This document shows positions 27,829-36,164 of a DNA stretch of 39,987 bases, piece after piece (position 1 is the stretch's first letter; every line of letters begins with the position of its first letter). The stretch comes from an uncultured Saccharospirillaceae bacterium. Lineage in GTDB: Bacteria; Bacteroidota; Bacteroidia; Flavobacteriales_D; CAJJDF01. The stretch spans positions 1-39,987 of the forward strand of contig CATLPG010000027.1 of the NCBI GenBank assembly GCA_950054195.1, given 5' to 3'. A model generated the notes under the pieces. The model was not told the origin of the DNA. It searched no databases and saw nothing but the letters and a program-made list of their open reading frames with translations. A program made the translations under genes and the position numbers.

Positions 27829-28934
27829 TAAGCTTTTTCTAAATTTTTAGCTTTTGCTTTTTGTTTTGCTTCTTCGTTTCTTTCTATGGTAACATCAGGT
27901 CTTGACCATTTTGGTTTTTCTCCTAGTGATTCGTATTGAGAATCTTTTGCTTCAATGGTTTCTGGTTGAGCTTTTTTAGCGAAGGGTTTCATAGGAATAA
28001 TTCCTATTTCTTTAAAAAACTTCATGTCCTCATTAACATCTGGGTTAGGAGTTGTTAAAAGTTTGTCTCCAGCAAAAATTGAATTAGCTCCAGCAAAGAA
28101 ACACATAGCTTGTCCTTCTCTGCTCATTTCTGTTCTTCCAGCAGAAAGTCGAACTTGCGTGGTAGGCATAACAATACGTGTAGTTGCTACCATTCTAATC
28201 ATATCCCACATGTTTACTGGTTTTTGATCTTCTAAAGGAGTTCCCTCAACAGCAACTAATGAATTGATTGGAACTGATTCTGGGTGGGGACTAAGTGTTG
28301 ATAAAGCAACCAACATCCCTGCTCTATCTTCTAATGTTTCTCCCATACCAATAATTCCACCAGAACAAACGGTAACATTTGTTTTACGGACATTTTCGAT
28401 GGTTTGTAAACGATCTTCGTATCCTCTAGTTGAAATTACTTCGTTGTAATATTCTTCTGAAGAATCTAAGTTGTGATTGTATGCATATAAACCAGCTTCA
28501 GCCAATCGTTGTGCCTGATTTTCGGTGACCATTCCTAACGTACAACAAACTTCCATTTCTAATTTGTTGATGGTTCTCACCATTTCTAGTACATCTTCAA
28601 ATTCTTGTCCATCCTTCACATTTCTCCAAGCCGCACCCATACAAACTCTAGAAGATCCGCTAGATTTAGCTCTAAGAGCCATGGCTTTTACTTGATTTAC
28701 TGTGAGTAGGTCATTTTTTTCAATATCGGTATGGTACCTAGCTGCTTGTGGGCAATACCCACAATCTTCAGGGCAACCACCAGTTTTTATGGAAATAAGT
28801 GTACTAACTTGTACTTCGTTAGGATTATGATTTTCTCTATGAATAGAAGCTGCTTCGTAAAGTAACTCCATTAGAGGTTTGTTATATATCGCTAAAACTT
28901 CCTCTTTGGTCCAATCGTTTCTTAGTTTTGTCAT
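27828..28934 (-). CDS. bioB: Biotin synthase
   Basis: A 368-residue radical SAM enzyme that inserts sulfur into dethiobiotin. The [4Fe-4S] motif is GGCPEDCGYCPQ (Cys54, Cys58, Cys61). Other conserved parts are CMGAAWR, the CCTLGMV Cys pair, YNHNLDSSEEYY, CSGGIIGMGE, NSLVAVEGTPLE and RLSAGRTEMSREGQAMCF with the Arg that holds the auxiliary [2Fe-2S] cluster. A C-terminal extension (about 325-368) is charged and probably disordered. Other biotin genes are not nearby; it heads a unit with uvrD, DUF4290 and murA. The 237 bases before it, shared with rplM, hold no clear bioB promoter or BirA site that I can see. Confidence 0.97.
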   Translation of the reverse strand: MTKLRNDWTKEEVLAIYNKPLMELLYEAASIHRENHNPNEVQVSTLISIKTGGCPEDCGYCPQAARYHTDIEKNDLLTVNQVKAMALRAKSSGSSRVCMGAAWRNVKDGQEFEDVLEMVRTINKLEMEVCCTLGMVTENQAQRLAEAGLYAYNHNLDSSEEYYNEVISTRGYEDRLQTIENVRKTNVTVCSGGIIGMGETLEDRAGMLVALSTLSPHPESVPINSLVAVEGTPLEDQKPVNMWDMIRMVATTRIVMPTTQVRLSAGRTEMSREGQAMCFFAGANSIFAGDKLLTTPNPDVNEDMKFFKEIGIIPMKPFAKKAQPETIEAKDSQYESLGEKPKWSRPDVTIERNEEAKQKAKAKNLEKA

Positions 28935-29071
28935 AGTGATTTCGAATATGAAGTACTAAAATACAAGAAAGATTTGGTTTAAGGTGTGCTTTCATTTAGA
29001 TAAAGTCTCATTACAATCTTATGAACACCTTTTTATTACCTTGCAAATCATAGCTTTTTAAAGCATAAAAC

Positions 29072-29086
29072 ATTGTTTTTAACAAT
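29072..29086. repeat. Small perfect hairpin upstream of rplM
   Basis: ATTGTT, three T, AACAAT: a six-base inverted repeat about 17 bases before the -33 element of the rplM promoter. It could be an operator or chance in AT-rich DNA. Confidence 0.25.
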
Positions 29087-29102
29087 TAAATGTTAATGCA
29101 TC

Positions 29103-29133
29103 TTTGCGTAAAAGAAAAATAGTTTTACCTTTG
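29103..29133 (+). promoter_or_regulatory. Consensus promoter of the rplM-rpsI operon
   Basis: TTTG (29103-29106), a 19-base spacer, then TACCTTTG (29126-29133): an exact match to the Bacteroidota housekeeping consensus TTTG-N19-TAnnTTTG. Transcription should start near 29140, leaving a leader of about 32 bases. A highly expressed ribosomal operon is where such a perfect site would be expected. Confidence 0.85.
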
Positions 29134-29171
29134 CGGACTGTTTAAGTTTTAAATAAAAGCAAAATATTGCA

Positions 29172-29630
29172 ATGGATACATTAAGTTACAAAACAATTTC
29201 TGGCAATAAAGCTACCGCAAATACAGAGTGGTTGGTGGTAGATGCAGAAGGACAACCTTTAGGTAGATTAGCTAGTAAAGTGGCTCAATTAGTGAGAGGG
29301 AAGCACAAAACAAATTATACGCCACATGCTAACTGTGGAGATATAGTTGTAGTTGTTAATGCAGAAAAAGTTACTTTGTCGGGTAACAAGTGGGATCAAA
29401 AGAAATATATTCGCCACACAGGTTTTCCTGGAGGTCAAAGAGAAGTCTTAGCTAAAGACTTAGTGGTTAAGCATCCAATTGCTTTAGTTGAAAAAGCGGT
29501 GAAAGGAATGTTACCAAAAAATACGCTTGGAAGAGAATTGTATAGAACAAACTTGCACGTGTTTGAAGGTCCAGAACATAAGCATGAGGCACAAAAGCCG
29601 AGAACAATTAATTTAGACGAAATCAAATAA
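29172..29630 (+). CDS. rplM: Ribosomal protein uL13
   Basis: A 152-residue large-subunit protein that binds 23S rRNA early in assembly. Recognised by WLVVDAEGQPLGRLASKVAQ, RGKHKTNYTPH, GDIVVVVNAEKV, YIRHTGFPGG and KGMLPKNTLGRELYRTNLHVFEGPEHKHEAQKP (in blocks). Length is normal for Bacteroidota, with short extensions at both ends. First gene of the translation block, behind a consensus promoter; rpsI follows after 10 bases. Confidence 0.98.
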   Translation: MDTLSYKTISGNKATANTEWLVVDAEGQPLGRLASKVAQLVRGKHKTNYTPHANCGDIVVVVNAEKVTLSGNKWDQKKYIRHTGFPGGQREVLAKDLVVKHPIALVEKAVKGMLPKNTLGRELYRTNLHVFEGPEHKHEAQKPRTINLDEIK

Positions 29631-29640
29631 ATAAATATAA

Positions 29641-30027
29641 ATGGAAGTAATCCACACAATTGGACGTAGAAAAACTTCAACAGCAAGAATTTATTTGTCT
29701 GAAGGGAAGGGGAATGTTACAGTAAACAAAAAAGACTACAAAGACTTTTTTCCTACTTCTGTACAACAAGGTAAGGTAGATCAGCCTTTCGTTATTACAA
29801 ATACTTTAGGTCAATATGATGTTAAAGTAAATGTTAATGGAGGAGGAACTACTGGACAAGTTGAAGCTGTTCGTTTAGCTATTTCTAGAGCTTTAGTAGA
29901 AATTGATCCTGAACACAAGCCGTTATTAAAGGCAGAAGGGTTAATGACTAGAGATCCAAGAATGGTTGAGCGTAAAAAGCCAGGACAAAAGAAAGCGCGT
30001 AAGAAGTTTCAATTTAGTAAGCGTTAA
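29641..30027 (+). CDS. rpsI: Ribosomal protein uS9
   Basis: A 128-residue small-subunit protein whose C-terminal tail reaches the P-site tRNA. IGRRKTSTARIYLSEGKG, NVNGGGTTGQVEAVRLAISRAL, LMTRDPRMVERKKPGQKKAR and the final FSKR are all present. Pairing of rplM with rpsI is nearly universal in bacteria. It is followed by a 100-base gap that appears to hold an RNA structure before rpsB. Confidence 0.98.
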   Translation: MEVIHTIGRRKTSTARIYLSEGKGNVTVNKKDYKDFFPTSVQQGKVDQPFVITNTLGQYDVKVNVNGGGTTGQVEAVRLAISRALVEIDPEHKPLLKAEGLMTRDPRMVERKKPGQKKARKKFQFSKR

Positions 30028-30047
30028 TTTATTATTAATTAAGTTTT

Positions 30048-30114
30048 GTTTAGTATCTAAACATTCCAGACTATCATTTCGATGCTACTGGGGTGTTGCT
30101 ATCTAACAGAATGT
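30048..30114 (+). ncRNA. Candidate rpsB leader RNA with three-way junction
   Basis: The gap before rpsB folds by hand into a compact junction. P1 pairs ACATTC (30061-30066) with GAATGT (30109-30114). P2 pairs CAG (30067-30069) with CTG (30088-30090), then TA/TA and CAT/ATG, capped by a UUCG tetraloop (30078-30081). P3 pairs TGTT (30094-30097) with AACA (30105-30108). Only GGG links P2 to P3; the other joints have no spare bases. An upstream hairpin GTTTAG/CTAAAC (30048-30062) shares two bases with P1, so the two may compete. P1 ends 13 bases before the ATG. S2 leaders that control rpsB-tsf are known in other bacteria; autoregulation here is inference. Confidence 0.6.
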
Positions 30115-30127
30115 AAACAAAGAAAAG

Positions 30128-30847
30128 ATGTCAAGAACAAATTTTGAAGAACTTTTAGAGGCTGGCGTACACTTTGGTCACCTTAAAAGTAAATGGAATC
30201 CAGCTATGGCTCCGTATATCTTTACGGAAAGAAATGGAATTCATGTTATCGACCTTAACAAAACAGTAAAAAAGGTTGATACTGCAGCTGCTGCATTAAA
30301 GCAAATTGCAAAATCAGGTAAAAAAGTATTATTTGTTGCTACAAAAAAGCAAGCTAAGGATATCGTGGCAGGAATTGTTAAGCCAACTAGAATGCCTTTC
30401 GTAACAGAAAGATGGTCTGGTGGAATGTTAACAAACTTCGCTACAGTACGTAAGTCTGTAAGAAAAATGCAGCAGTATGATAAAATGAAAGCAGATGGTA
30501 CATTAGATACCATGTCTAAAAGAGAGCGTTTACAAAGAGCTCGTCAAAGAGAAAAGCTAGAAACGATTTTTGGAAGTATTGCAGATATGAATCGTTTACC
30601 AGCGGCTGTTTTTATTGTTGATGTAAGAAAAGAGCACATCGCATTAGCAGAAGCAAAAAAATTAGGATTGCCAGTATTTGCTATGGTTGATACAAACTCA
30701 AATCCAAAGGATATTGATTTTGTTATTCCTGCAAATGATGACGCTACTAAATCTATCGAAAAGGTTGTTGGAATTATGGCCGAAGCAATATCAGAAGGTT
30801 TAGAGGAAAGAAAAGCATCTAAAGAAAAAGAAAAACAACAAGCATAA
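30128..30847 (+). CDS. rpsB: Ribosomal protein uS2
   Basis: A 239-residue small-subunit protein. Signature segments: LLEAGVHFGHLKSKWNPAMAPYIF, FVATKKQAKDI, TERWSGGMLTNFATVRKS, IFGSIADMNRLPAAVFIVD and VDTNSNPKDIDFVIPANDDA (about residues 185-204). A charged tail of Lys and Glu ends the protein. tsf follows after 18 bases, the usual partner. The gap before it carries a likely structured leader RNA. Confidence 0.98.
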   Translation: MSRTNFEELLEAGVHFGHLKSKWNPAMAPYIFTERNGIHVIDLNKTVKKVDTAAAALKQIAKSGKKVLFVATKKQAKDIVAGIVKPTRMPFVTERWSGGMLTNFATVRKSVRKMQQYDKMKADGTLDTMSKRERLQRARQREKLETIFGSIADMNRLPAAVFIVDVRKEHIALAEAKKLGLPVFAMVDTNSNPKDIDFVIPANDDATKSIEKVVGIMAEAISEGLEERKASKEKEKQQA

Positions 30848-30865
30848 TTTTATTAATAAAGTAGG

Positions 30866-31696
30866 ATGAGTAAGATTACTGCAGCTCAAGTAAATGAGCT
30901 AAGAAAAAAGACCGGAGCTGGAATGATGGACTGTAAAAAGGCATTAGTTGAGGCAGATGGCGATATGGAAACAGCAATTGATAACCTTAGAAAACAAGGA
31001 CAGAAGGTTGCTGCAAAAAGACAAGACAGAGAAACTACTGAAGGCTTAGTTTATGCTGCTTCTGCTGAAGGAGACAAAAAAGGTGTTTTGTTAGTATTAG
31101 GATGCGAAACAGATTTCGTAGCTAAAAATGATGACTTTGCAAAATTAACTCAATCGTTATTAGATATAGCTGTAGCTAACAAGCCTGCTAATCTTGATGA
31201 GTTAAAATCATTAAAGTTTGATGATTCTTTAACTGTTGAAGAAAAAATTACTGAGCAAATTGGTGTAATTGGTGAAAAATTAGACTTAAACTACGAAGTA
31301 GTGGAGGCTGACTATGTATTAGCTTACAATCACCCAGGTAACCAAGTAGCAACTGTAGTTGGATTTAACAAAGGAGCAGATGTAGTAGGAGAAGCGGGTG
31401 ACTATGTGGCTATGCAAGTAGCTTCTATGGCTCCAATCGCTGTTGATAAAGATAAAGTTTCTGAAGAAGTAGTAGCTAAGGAATTAGAAATAGGTAAAGA
31501 ATTAGCTATCCAAGAAGGCAAGCCAGCTGAAATGGCAGAAAAAATTGCTATGGGTAGATTAAATAAATTCTTTAAAGAGAACACATTATTAAATCAAGCA
31601 TTTATTATTGATAATAAGAAAAGTGTTCGTGATTACTTAAAAGATTTTGATAAAGACCTAACGGTTACAGATTTCAAGCGAATCGCTTTAAGTTAA
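30866..31696 (+). CDS. tsf: Translation elongation factor Ts
   Basis: A 276-residue nucleotide-exchange factor for EF-Tu. The N-terminal UBA-like part is VNELRKKTGAGMMDCKKAL; the contact segment CETDFVAKND (80-89), with the TDFVAKN core, inserts into EF-Tu; HPGNQVATVVGF and the C-terminal LNQAFI complete the family pattern. Length is typical of the shorter Bacteroidota form. A strong hairpin follows at once, which should end the rplM-tsf transcript. Confidence 0.98.
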   Translation: MSKITAAQVNELRKKTGAGMMDCKKALVEADGDMETAIDNLRKQGQKVAAKRQDRETTEGLVYAASAEGDKKGVLLVLGCETDFVAKNDDFAKLTQSLLDIAVANKPANLDELKSLKFDDSLTVEEKITEQIGVIGEKLDLNYEVVEADYVLAYNHPGNQVATVVGFNKGADVVGEAGDYVAMQVASMAPIAVDKDKVSEEVVAKELEIGKELAIQEGKPAEMAEKIAMGRLNKFFKENTLLNQAFIIDNKKSVRDYLKDFDKDLTVTDFKRIALS

Positions 31697-31700
31697 TTTT

Positions 31701-31740
31701 AAAAAAAAGAGAATGTTTTCATTCTCTTTTTTTTTGTTTT
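31701..31740 (+). terminator. Terminator after tsf
   Basis: A perfect 15-base stem: eight A then GAGAATG (31701-31715), loop TTTT, CATTCTC then at least eight T (31720-31734), with more T after it. It is nearly symmetric. pyrH starts 34 bases later with no clear promoter, so some readthrough may feed pyrH. Confidence 0.9.
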
Positions 31741-31773
31741 TTATTTTTTTGAATCAACGAATTAAATATTTAG

Positions 31774-32481
31774 ATGAAATATAAAAGAGTACTTCTTAAA
31801 CTTAGTGGAGAAGCCTTGATGGGTGACAAGCAATTTGGTATTGATAATAATAGGTTAAAGTTATATGCTGAAGAAATTAAGCTTGTACATGAACAGGGCG
31901 TTCAAGTAGCTGTAGTTATTGGAGGAGGTAATATTTTTAGAGGAGTACAAGCTGATCCAGGGATTATGGATCGCGTTCAAGGTGATTATATGGGGATGCT
32001 TGCAACGATGATTAATAGTTTAGCCCTACAATCTGCATTGGAGAGCTTAGGGATTAAAACAAGGTTGCAAAGTGCCATTAAAATGGAGCAAATTGCAGAA
32101 CCATATATTAATAGAAAAGCAACAAGGCATTTAGAGAAGGGACGAATTGTTATTTTTGGAGCAGGAACTGGTAGTCCATTTTTTACTACAGATTCAGCAG
32201 CGTCATTAAGAGCCATTGAGATAAAAGCAAATGTAATACTAAAAGGTACACGTGTTGATGGTATTTACACAGCTGATCCAGAAAAAGACCCAAGTGCAAC
32301 TAAATTCGATAAAATTACTTTTGATGAGGTTTACGAGAAAGGACTAAACGTGATGGATTTAACGGCTTTTACGCTTTGCAAAGAGAATAACCTTCCAATT
32401 ATTGTTTTTGATATGAATAAGCCAGGCAATTTACACAAAGTAATTGCTGGAGAGATGGAAGGAACATTAGTTGATGTCTAA
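31774..32481 (+). CDS. pyrH: UMP kinase
   Basis: A 235-residue amino-acid-kinase-fold enzyme that makes UDP from UMP. Conserved segments: [10 protein letters not shown] (8-17), [42 protein letters not shown], and [18 protein letters not shown]. Length is normal. In many bacteria, frr (ribosome recycling factor) follows pyrH; here a terminator and a convergent gene follow instead. Confidence 0.97.
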   Translation: MKYKRVLLKLSGEALMGDKQFGIDNNRLKLYAEEIKLVHEQGVQVAVVIGGGNIFRGVQADPGIMDRVQGDYMGMLATMINSLALQSALESLGIKTRLQSAIKMEQIAEPYINRKATRHLEKGRIVIFGAGTGSPFFTTDSAASLRAIEIKANVILKGTRVDGIYTADPEKDPSATKFDKITFDEVYEKGLNVMDLTAFTLCKENNLPIIVFDMNKPGNLHKVIAGEMEGTLVDV

Positions 32482-32536
32482 CTGTCTTTTAATAAATACA
32501 CCTTTTTAGGTATAACTACTTTTTTAATAATTTGAG

Positions 32537-32562
32537 AAGAGTCCTGTTGGGACTCTTTTTTC
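32537..32562 (+). terminator. Terminator after pyrH
   Basis: Stem AAGAGTCC (32537-32544) and GGACTCTT (32550-32557) with a five-base loop, followed by a T-run. It lies 56 bases after the pyrH stop and directly next to the stop of the convergent dipeptidase gene. Confidence 0.85.
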
Positions 32563-33304
32563 ATTCTATCAATCGGTAATTTTCTTTGGCTTCTTTTCTA
32601 TAACAACTATTAAAATGCCACCATTCGGTAGTGATGGGCATAAATCCTGCTTTTTTCATAACGTGCCTTAGTAGCTTCCGGTTGGTAACTTGTTGCTGAG
32701 TTAACTCTCCTTTTGCTAAAAGTTCGGTTTCTTTTCTAGGGTAAGCTAATTCACCAATATAATCGTAAGGTGTTCCCATATCTAATTCCTTTCCGTTAGC
32801 ATCTACAATGGTTAGGTCAACAGCTGCCCCATAATTATGCAGGGAATGATTGCTTGGATTGCTGAGAAACTTTATTTTTTCAGAAAAAGGAATTTTAAGC
32901 GTGTCCCACATCAGTTGTTGGATATGCAAAGGGCGAACACCATCGAAAATTAATAATGAATAATTAGGAATACTGTCCTTTAATATTTTTTGAGCAAGCT
33001 TAAGTTTTTTTGCTACTTCTGGGTGTAGATAGACTTCGTTTAAGTCTCCATACAAGTCAATGCCAACAAAGTTATTAGTAGTAGAATACCTTAAATCAAC
33101 TTTAAATGAAGAATCAAGGCGTTTTATATTCACTAACCCTTGTTTGATGAGTTCAATTTCTGAGTGGGTCAACCCTCTTCGATGATCAGTTGCAGTTATT
33201 TTTGCACTATGTACAGTTGATTTACCAGAAACCTCCTTTTTAGTACAGCTGAAAAGCATACAAAAACTGAAGACAAGTATTTTTATTTTTAGGATAGTAG
33301 TCAA
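32561..33304 (-). CDS. D-Ala-D-Ala dipeptidase lipoprotein, VanX/DdpX type
   Basis: A 247-residue predicted lipoprotein of peptidase family M15D, which cleaves D-Ala-D-Ala released from or destined for the cell wall. The signal ends in the lipobox LFSC (Cys20). Active-site parts match VanX: VDLRYSTTNNFVGIDLYG (Arg72 region), SLHNYGAAVD with zinc ligands His156 and Asp163, and TTEWWHF with Glu227 and ligand His230. No vanH or vanA genes are near, so recycling of wall dipeptides is more likely than vancomycin resistance. The start is TTG at 33304; a TGA lies directly before it in frame and no ATG precedes the signal. Confidence 0.92.
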   Translation of the reverse strand: MTTILKIKILVFSFCMLFSCTKKEVSGKSTVHSAKITATDHRRGLTHSEIELIKQGLVNIKRLDSSFKVDLRYSTTNNFVGIDLYGDLNEVYLHPEVAKKLKLAQKILKDSIPNYSLLIFDGVRPLHIQQLMWDTLKIPFSEKIKFLSNPSNHSLHNYGAAVDLTIVDANGKELDMGTPYDYIGELAYPRKETELLAKGELTQQQVTNRKLLRHVMKKAGFMPITTEWWHFNSCYRKEAKENYRLIE

Positions 33305-33348
33305 TCAAAAATTATCTTTTTACATTAGCTGAACAAAATCAACTTAGC

Positions 33349-33852
33349 ATGGATCAAGATAATAATTTTTTAGATGAAAACTTTGGGCCAAAGCGTGTTC
33401 CTACGTTTTTAAAGGTTCTTTGTATTATCAGTTTTATAGTTGGTGGAATTATGTTGCTTTATACTGTTTTTAGTTTGGCTTCCTTTGATCCAGAACTCGT
33501 GGAAGCTAAGTTTGAAGAGCAAATTTATCAGCTCGACCAAATGCCAGACAATCCTTTTAAAGATATGATGATTGAACAGGGCAGGGTTTCAATAGATGAA
33601 CAGATAGAACACCATACCACATTATCAATTATATCGATAATTTCAATTTTAATAAGTTTGCTTGGAACGATTTTAATGTTTAGGTTGAAGAAAATAGGTT
33701 TTCACCTGTATGTTGTATCTAAACTTATAGGTCTAAGTCAAATACTCTTTTTAACAATGAATACACTAGCTATATTAGAACTAGTTATTTTTGGAATATT
33801 CACCCTAGCTTTTATTATAATGTATGCTGTTAATTTAAAGCATATGTCATAA
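33349..33852 (+). CDS. Small integral membrane protein, unrecognised
   Basis: A 167-residue protein I do not recognise. After an acidic start (MDQDNNFLDENFGPKRVP) come about four membrane segments (near residues 20-42, 92-112, 118-137 and 140-162), with an acidic, Gln- and Asp-rich loop (about 46-90) between the first and second. It may be a general Bacteroidota membrane protein of unknown role. It starts 44 bases from the divergent dipeptidase gene and overlaps the end of rnr by 6 bases. Confidence 0.75.
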   Translation: MDQDNNFLDENFGPKRVPTFLKVLCIISFIVGGIMLLYTVFSLASFDPELVEAKFEEQIYQLDQMPDNPFKDMMIEQGRVSIDEQIEHHTTLSIISIISILISLLGTILMFRLKKIGFHLYVVSKLIGLSQILFLTMNTLAILELVIFGIFTLAFIIMYAVNLKHMS

Positions 33853-35994
33853 ATCCTCGCCAAAGTTTAGGAGTTCAAAATCGATATTTTTATTAACTAA
33901 ATCTGTCTTAATTAATTTAATTTCAACAGGAGTTCCCATGCGAAGCACTTCTCCTGTGTTTTTGCCTACAAACTGATTAGTGTCATCTTCATAAAAGAAA
34001 TGATCTTGTTTAATGCTCCTAATTCGTATTAAACCTTCACTTTTACTGTAAGAGTCTTCTACGAAGATTCCGTATTTCGCAATTCCAGTAATTTTTCCTT
34101 TAAATGTTTGTCCAATTTTGTCGCTCATGTAAAGTACTTGCATAAATTTTATGGAAGCACGTTCAGCTTCGGTAGCAAGTTTTTCTCTGTTAGAATAATG
34201 TTTGCAAGCTTTTTCTAGCTCTTCTTCTGTACGTTTAGGCTTCGCTTTATCTAAATAGTTTTGAAGAATTCGATGTGTTTCTAAATCTGGATATCTTCTA
34301 ATTGGAGAGGTAAAATGCGAATAATAGTCAAATGCAAGTCCATAGTGTCCAATATTATCTGAAGAGTACTCAGCTTTTGCCATTGATCGAATAACCATTG
34401 GAGCAATAAATTCTACTTCATCTTTTTCTTCAGCTTCTTTAAGTACTTGATTTAAAGCATAGGAAATCGGCTTGCCTTTAACAGGCTGTAATTTATATCC
34501 TGCCTCATCCAAAAACAAGCGTAAATCAGCAATTTTTTGTTCGCTTGGTTCATCGTGTACCCTATAAATATTTGGGTATTGAACTTCTCCTTCTTTTCTT
34601 TTTCCAAGCAGTGTAGCAACAGATCTATTAGCCAATAACATAAACTCCTCAATAAGCTTATGGGCATCTTTGGAGGTTTTTATCATGATACCATCTGGCT
34701 TTCCATCTTCACTAACTTTAAACTTCACTTCTGTAGAAAAAACATCTAGCGCTCCTTTATTTAATCTGTTTTTTCTTAAAACTTTTGCTAAGGAATCTAG
34801 CGTGTTTATTTCCTCTTGGTAGTCGCCTTCTTTTGTTTCTATTCGCTCTTGAGCTTCTTCGTAAGTAAACCTTCTGATAGATTTAATAACTGTTCGTCCA
34901 AACCATTGGTTGTGAACTTTTGCTTTATGATCCAACTCAAAAACAGCAGAAAAACAATACTTTTCTTCATCAGGGCGTAAAGAACATACTTGGTTAGATA
35001 GTATTTCTGGTAGCATAGGAACTACACGATCCACTAAATAAACAGAAGTGGAGCGTTCAACCGCTTCTTTATCAATAATGCTATCTGGTGTTACGTAATG
35101 CGATACATCTGCAATATGCACACCTACTTCAATATTACCGTTTTCTAATCGTTGAAAAGATAGCGCATCATCAAAATCTTTTGCGTCATCAGGATCAATA
35201 GTAAAGGTTGGTACAGACCTAAAGTCTCTACGTTTTTTTAGTTCTTCTTCGGTAATTTCTGTTGAAATATCATTAGATGCGTCAAGAACTTCTTGAGGAA
35301 ACTCGTATGGTAAACCAAACTCTTCCAAAATCGCATGAATTTCAGTGCTTGTTTCTCCGGCATTTCCTAACACCTTAATTACTTTTCCGTATGGACTATC
35401 AGCAGATAGTGGCCAATCGGTCATTTCTATTAGTACTTTTTGTCCGTTTTTAGCATCTCCGATTTTCTTTAAATCAATAAAAAAGTCGACATGAATCTTT
35501 TTATTTGAAGGAATAACAAAAGCAAATTTTGAGCTTACCTCTATTGTTCCTACAAATTGTGTGCTTTTTCGCTCAATAACTTCTACAACTTTACCTTCTG
35601 ATTTTCCCGATTTAGACTTTTTTGTAATCTCGTAGCTAACAATATCTCCTTCTAAAGCATTTTTAGTGTTTCGCTGAGCAATAAAAATATCTTTTCGGTC
35701 ATCACCAGTTAAAATAAAGGCCGTGCCAGATTGTGTAAAAGTTATTTCTCCTTGGTATTTACTTATTATTTGAGGGTTAAACTGATACGTTTCTCCAGGT
35801 TTTTCTAATACAACTTTATCGTGAACTAAATCTCGTATAATTTTTGAAGCTAGTTTTTTCTTTATTGGCTGAGTAAAACCTATTTTTTTTGCGATTTGTT
35901 TTTCTGAATATGATGAGTTTGGTTTACCCTTTAAAAACTTAACTATTTTTTGTCTAGCTAGTTGTTTTTGTCTTTTATCGTTTTTTTTAGACAT
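33847..35994 (-). CDS. rnr: Ribonuclease R
   Basis: A 715-residue processive 3'-5' exoribonuclease that degrades structured RNA. Order: Lys-rich N-terminus, winged helix (about 15-62), two cold-shock domains (about 80-210), RNB catalytic domain with TIDPDDAKDFDDAL (Asp267, Asp273, Asp275 and Asp276 match the RNase II metal ligands), HIADVSHYV, and a C-terminal S1 domain (about 630-710, FKGKITGIAKYGIFVED). Length is somewhat below E. coli RNase R (813), mainly from the lack of the long basic tail. Single gene, divergent from the DUF3078 gene. Confidence 0.96.
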   Translation of the reverse strand: MSKKNDKRQKQLARQKIVKFLKGKPNSSYSEKQIAKKIGFTQPIKKKLASKIIRDLVHDKVVLEKPGETYQFNPQIISKYQGEITFTQSGTAFILTGDDRKDIFIAQRNTKNALEGDIVSYEITKKSKSGKSEGKVVEVIERKSTQFVGTIEVSSKFAFVIPSNKKIHVDFFIDLKKIGDAKNGQKVLIEMTDWPLSADSPYGKVIKVLGNAGETSTEIHAILEEFGLPYEFPQEVLDASNDISTEITEEELKKRRDFRSVPTFTIDPDDAKDFDDALSFQRLENGNIEVGVHIADVSHYVTPDSIIDKEAVERSTSVYLVDRVVPMLPEILSNQVCSLRPDEEKYCFSAVFELDHKAKVHNQWFGRTVIKSIRRFTYEEAQERIETKEGDYQEEINTLDSLAKVLRKNRLNKGALDVFSTEVKFKVSEDGKPDGIMIKTSKDAHKLIEEFMLLANRSVATLLGKRKEGEVQYPNIYRVHDEPSEQKIADLRLFLDEAGYKLQPVKGKPISYALNQVLKEAEEKDEVEFIAPMVIRSMAKAEYSSDNIGHYGLAFDYYSHFTSPIRRYPDLETHRILQNYLDKAKPKRTEEELEKACKHYSNREKLATEAERASIKFMQVLYMSDKIGQTFKGKITGIAKYGIFVEDSYSKSEGLIRIRSIKQDHFFYEDDTNQFVGKNTGEVLRMGTPVEIKLIKTDLVNKNIDFELLNFGEDL

Positions 35995-36036
35995 ATGCTT
36001 TTGCGTTATCCTTTTGTTAAGAATTGATGTTGCTCT

Positions 36037-36067
36037 TTTTTATATTGGAGAACATCTAGTATGTTTG
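36037..36067 (+). promoter_or_regulatory. Promoter of the DUF3078 gene
   Basis: TATGTTTG (36060-36067) is an exact TAnnTTTG, with TTTT at 36037-36040 exactly 19 bases before it as a near-match to TTTG. Transcription would start near 36074, inside a palindrome, and the leader would be about 90 bases. Confidence 0.6.
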
Positions 36068-36068
36068 C

Positions 36069-36092
36069 GCTAAATTTAGCACTTAATTAAGT
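36069..36092. promoter_or_regulatory. Two abutting 12-base palindromes at the promoter
   Basis: GCTAAATTTAGC (36069-36080) is directly followed by ACTTAATTAAGT (36081-36092). Both are perfect and they abut without a gap, starting one base after the -7 element and covering the expected transcription start. The position fits an operator for a repressor, or a leader stem-loop pair. Confidence 0.45.
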
Positions 36093-36164
36093 TAGGCTTA
36101 ATTTTAATAACCAACAATTTTTATTTGTAACACAAACAAACAATTAAATTATACAACTAATAAA

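Noticed and set aside
32561-33304. Vancomycin resistance gene
   Set aside because: The protein is VanX-like, but no VanH or VanA ligase genes are near and it is a lipoprotein, which fits wall recycling better.
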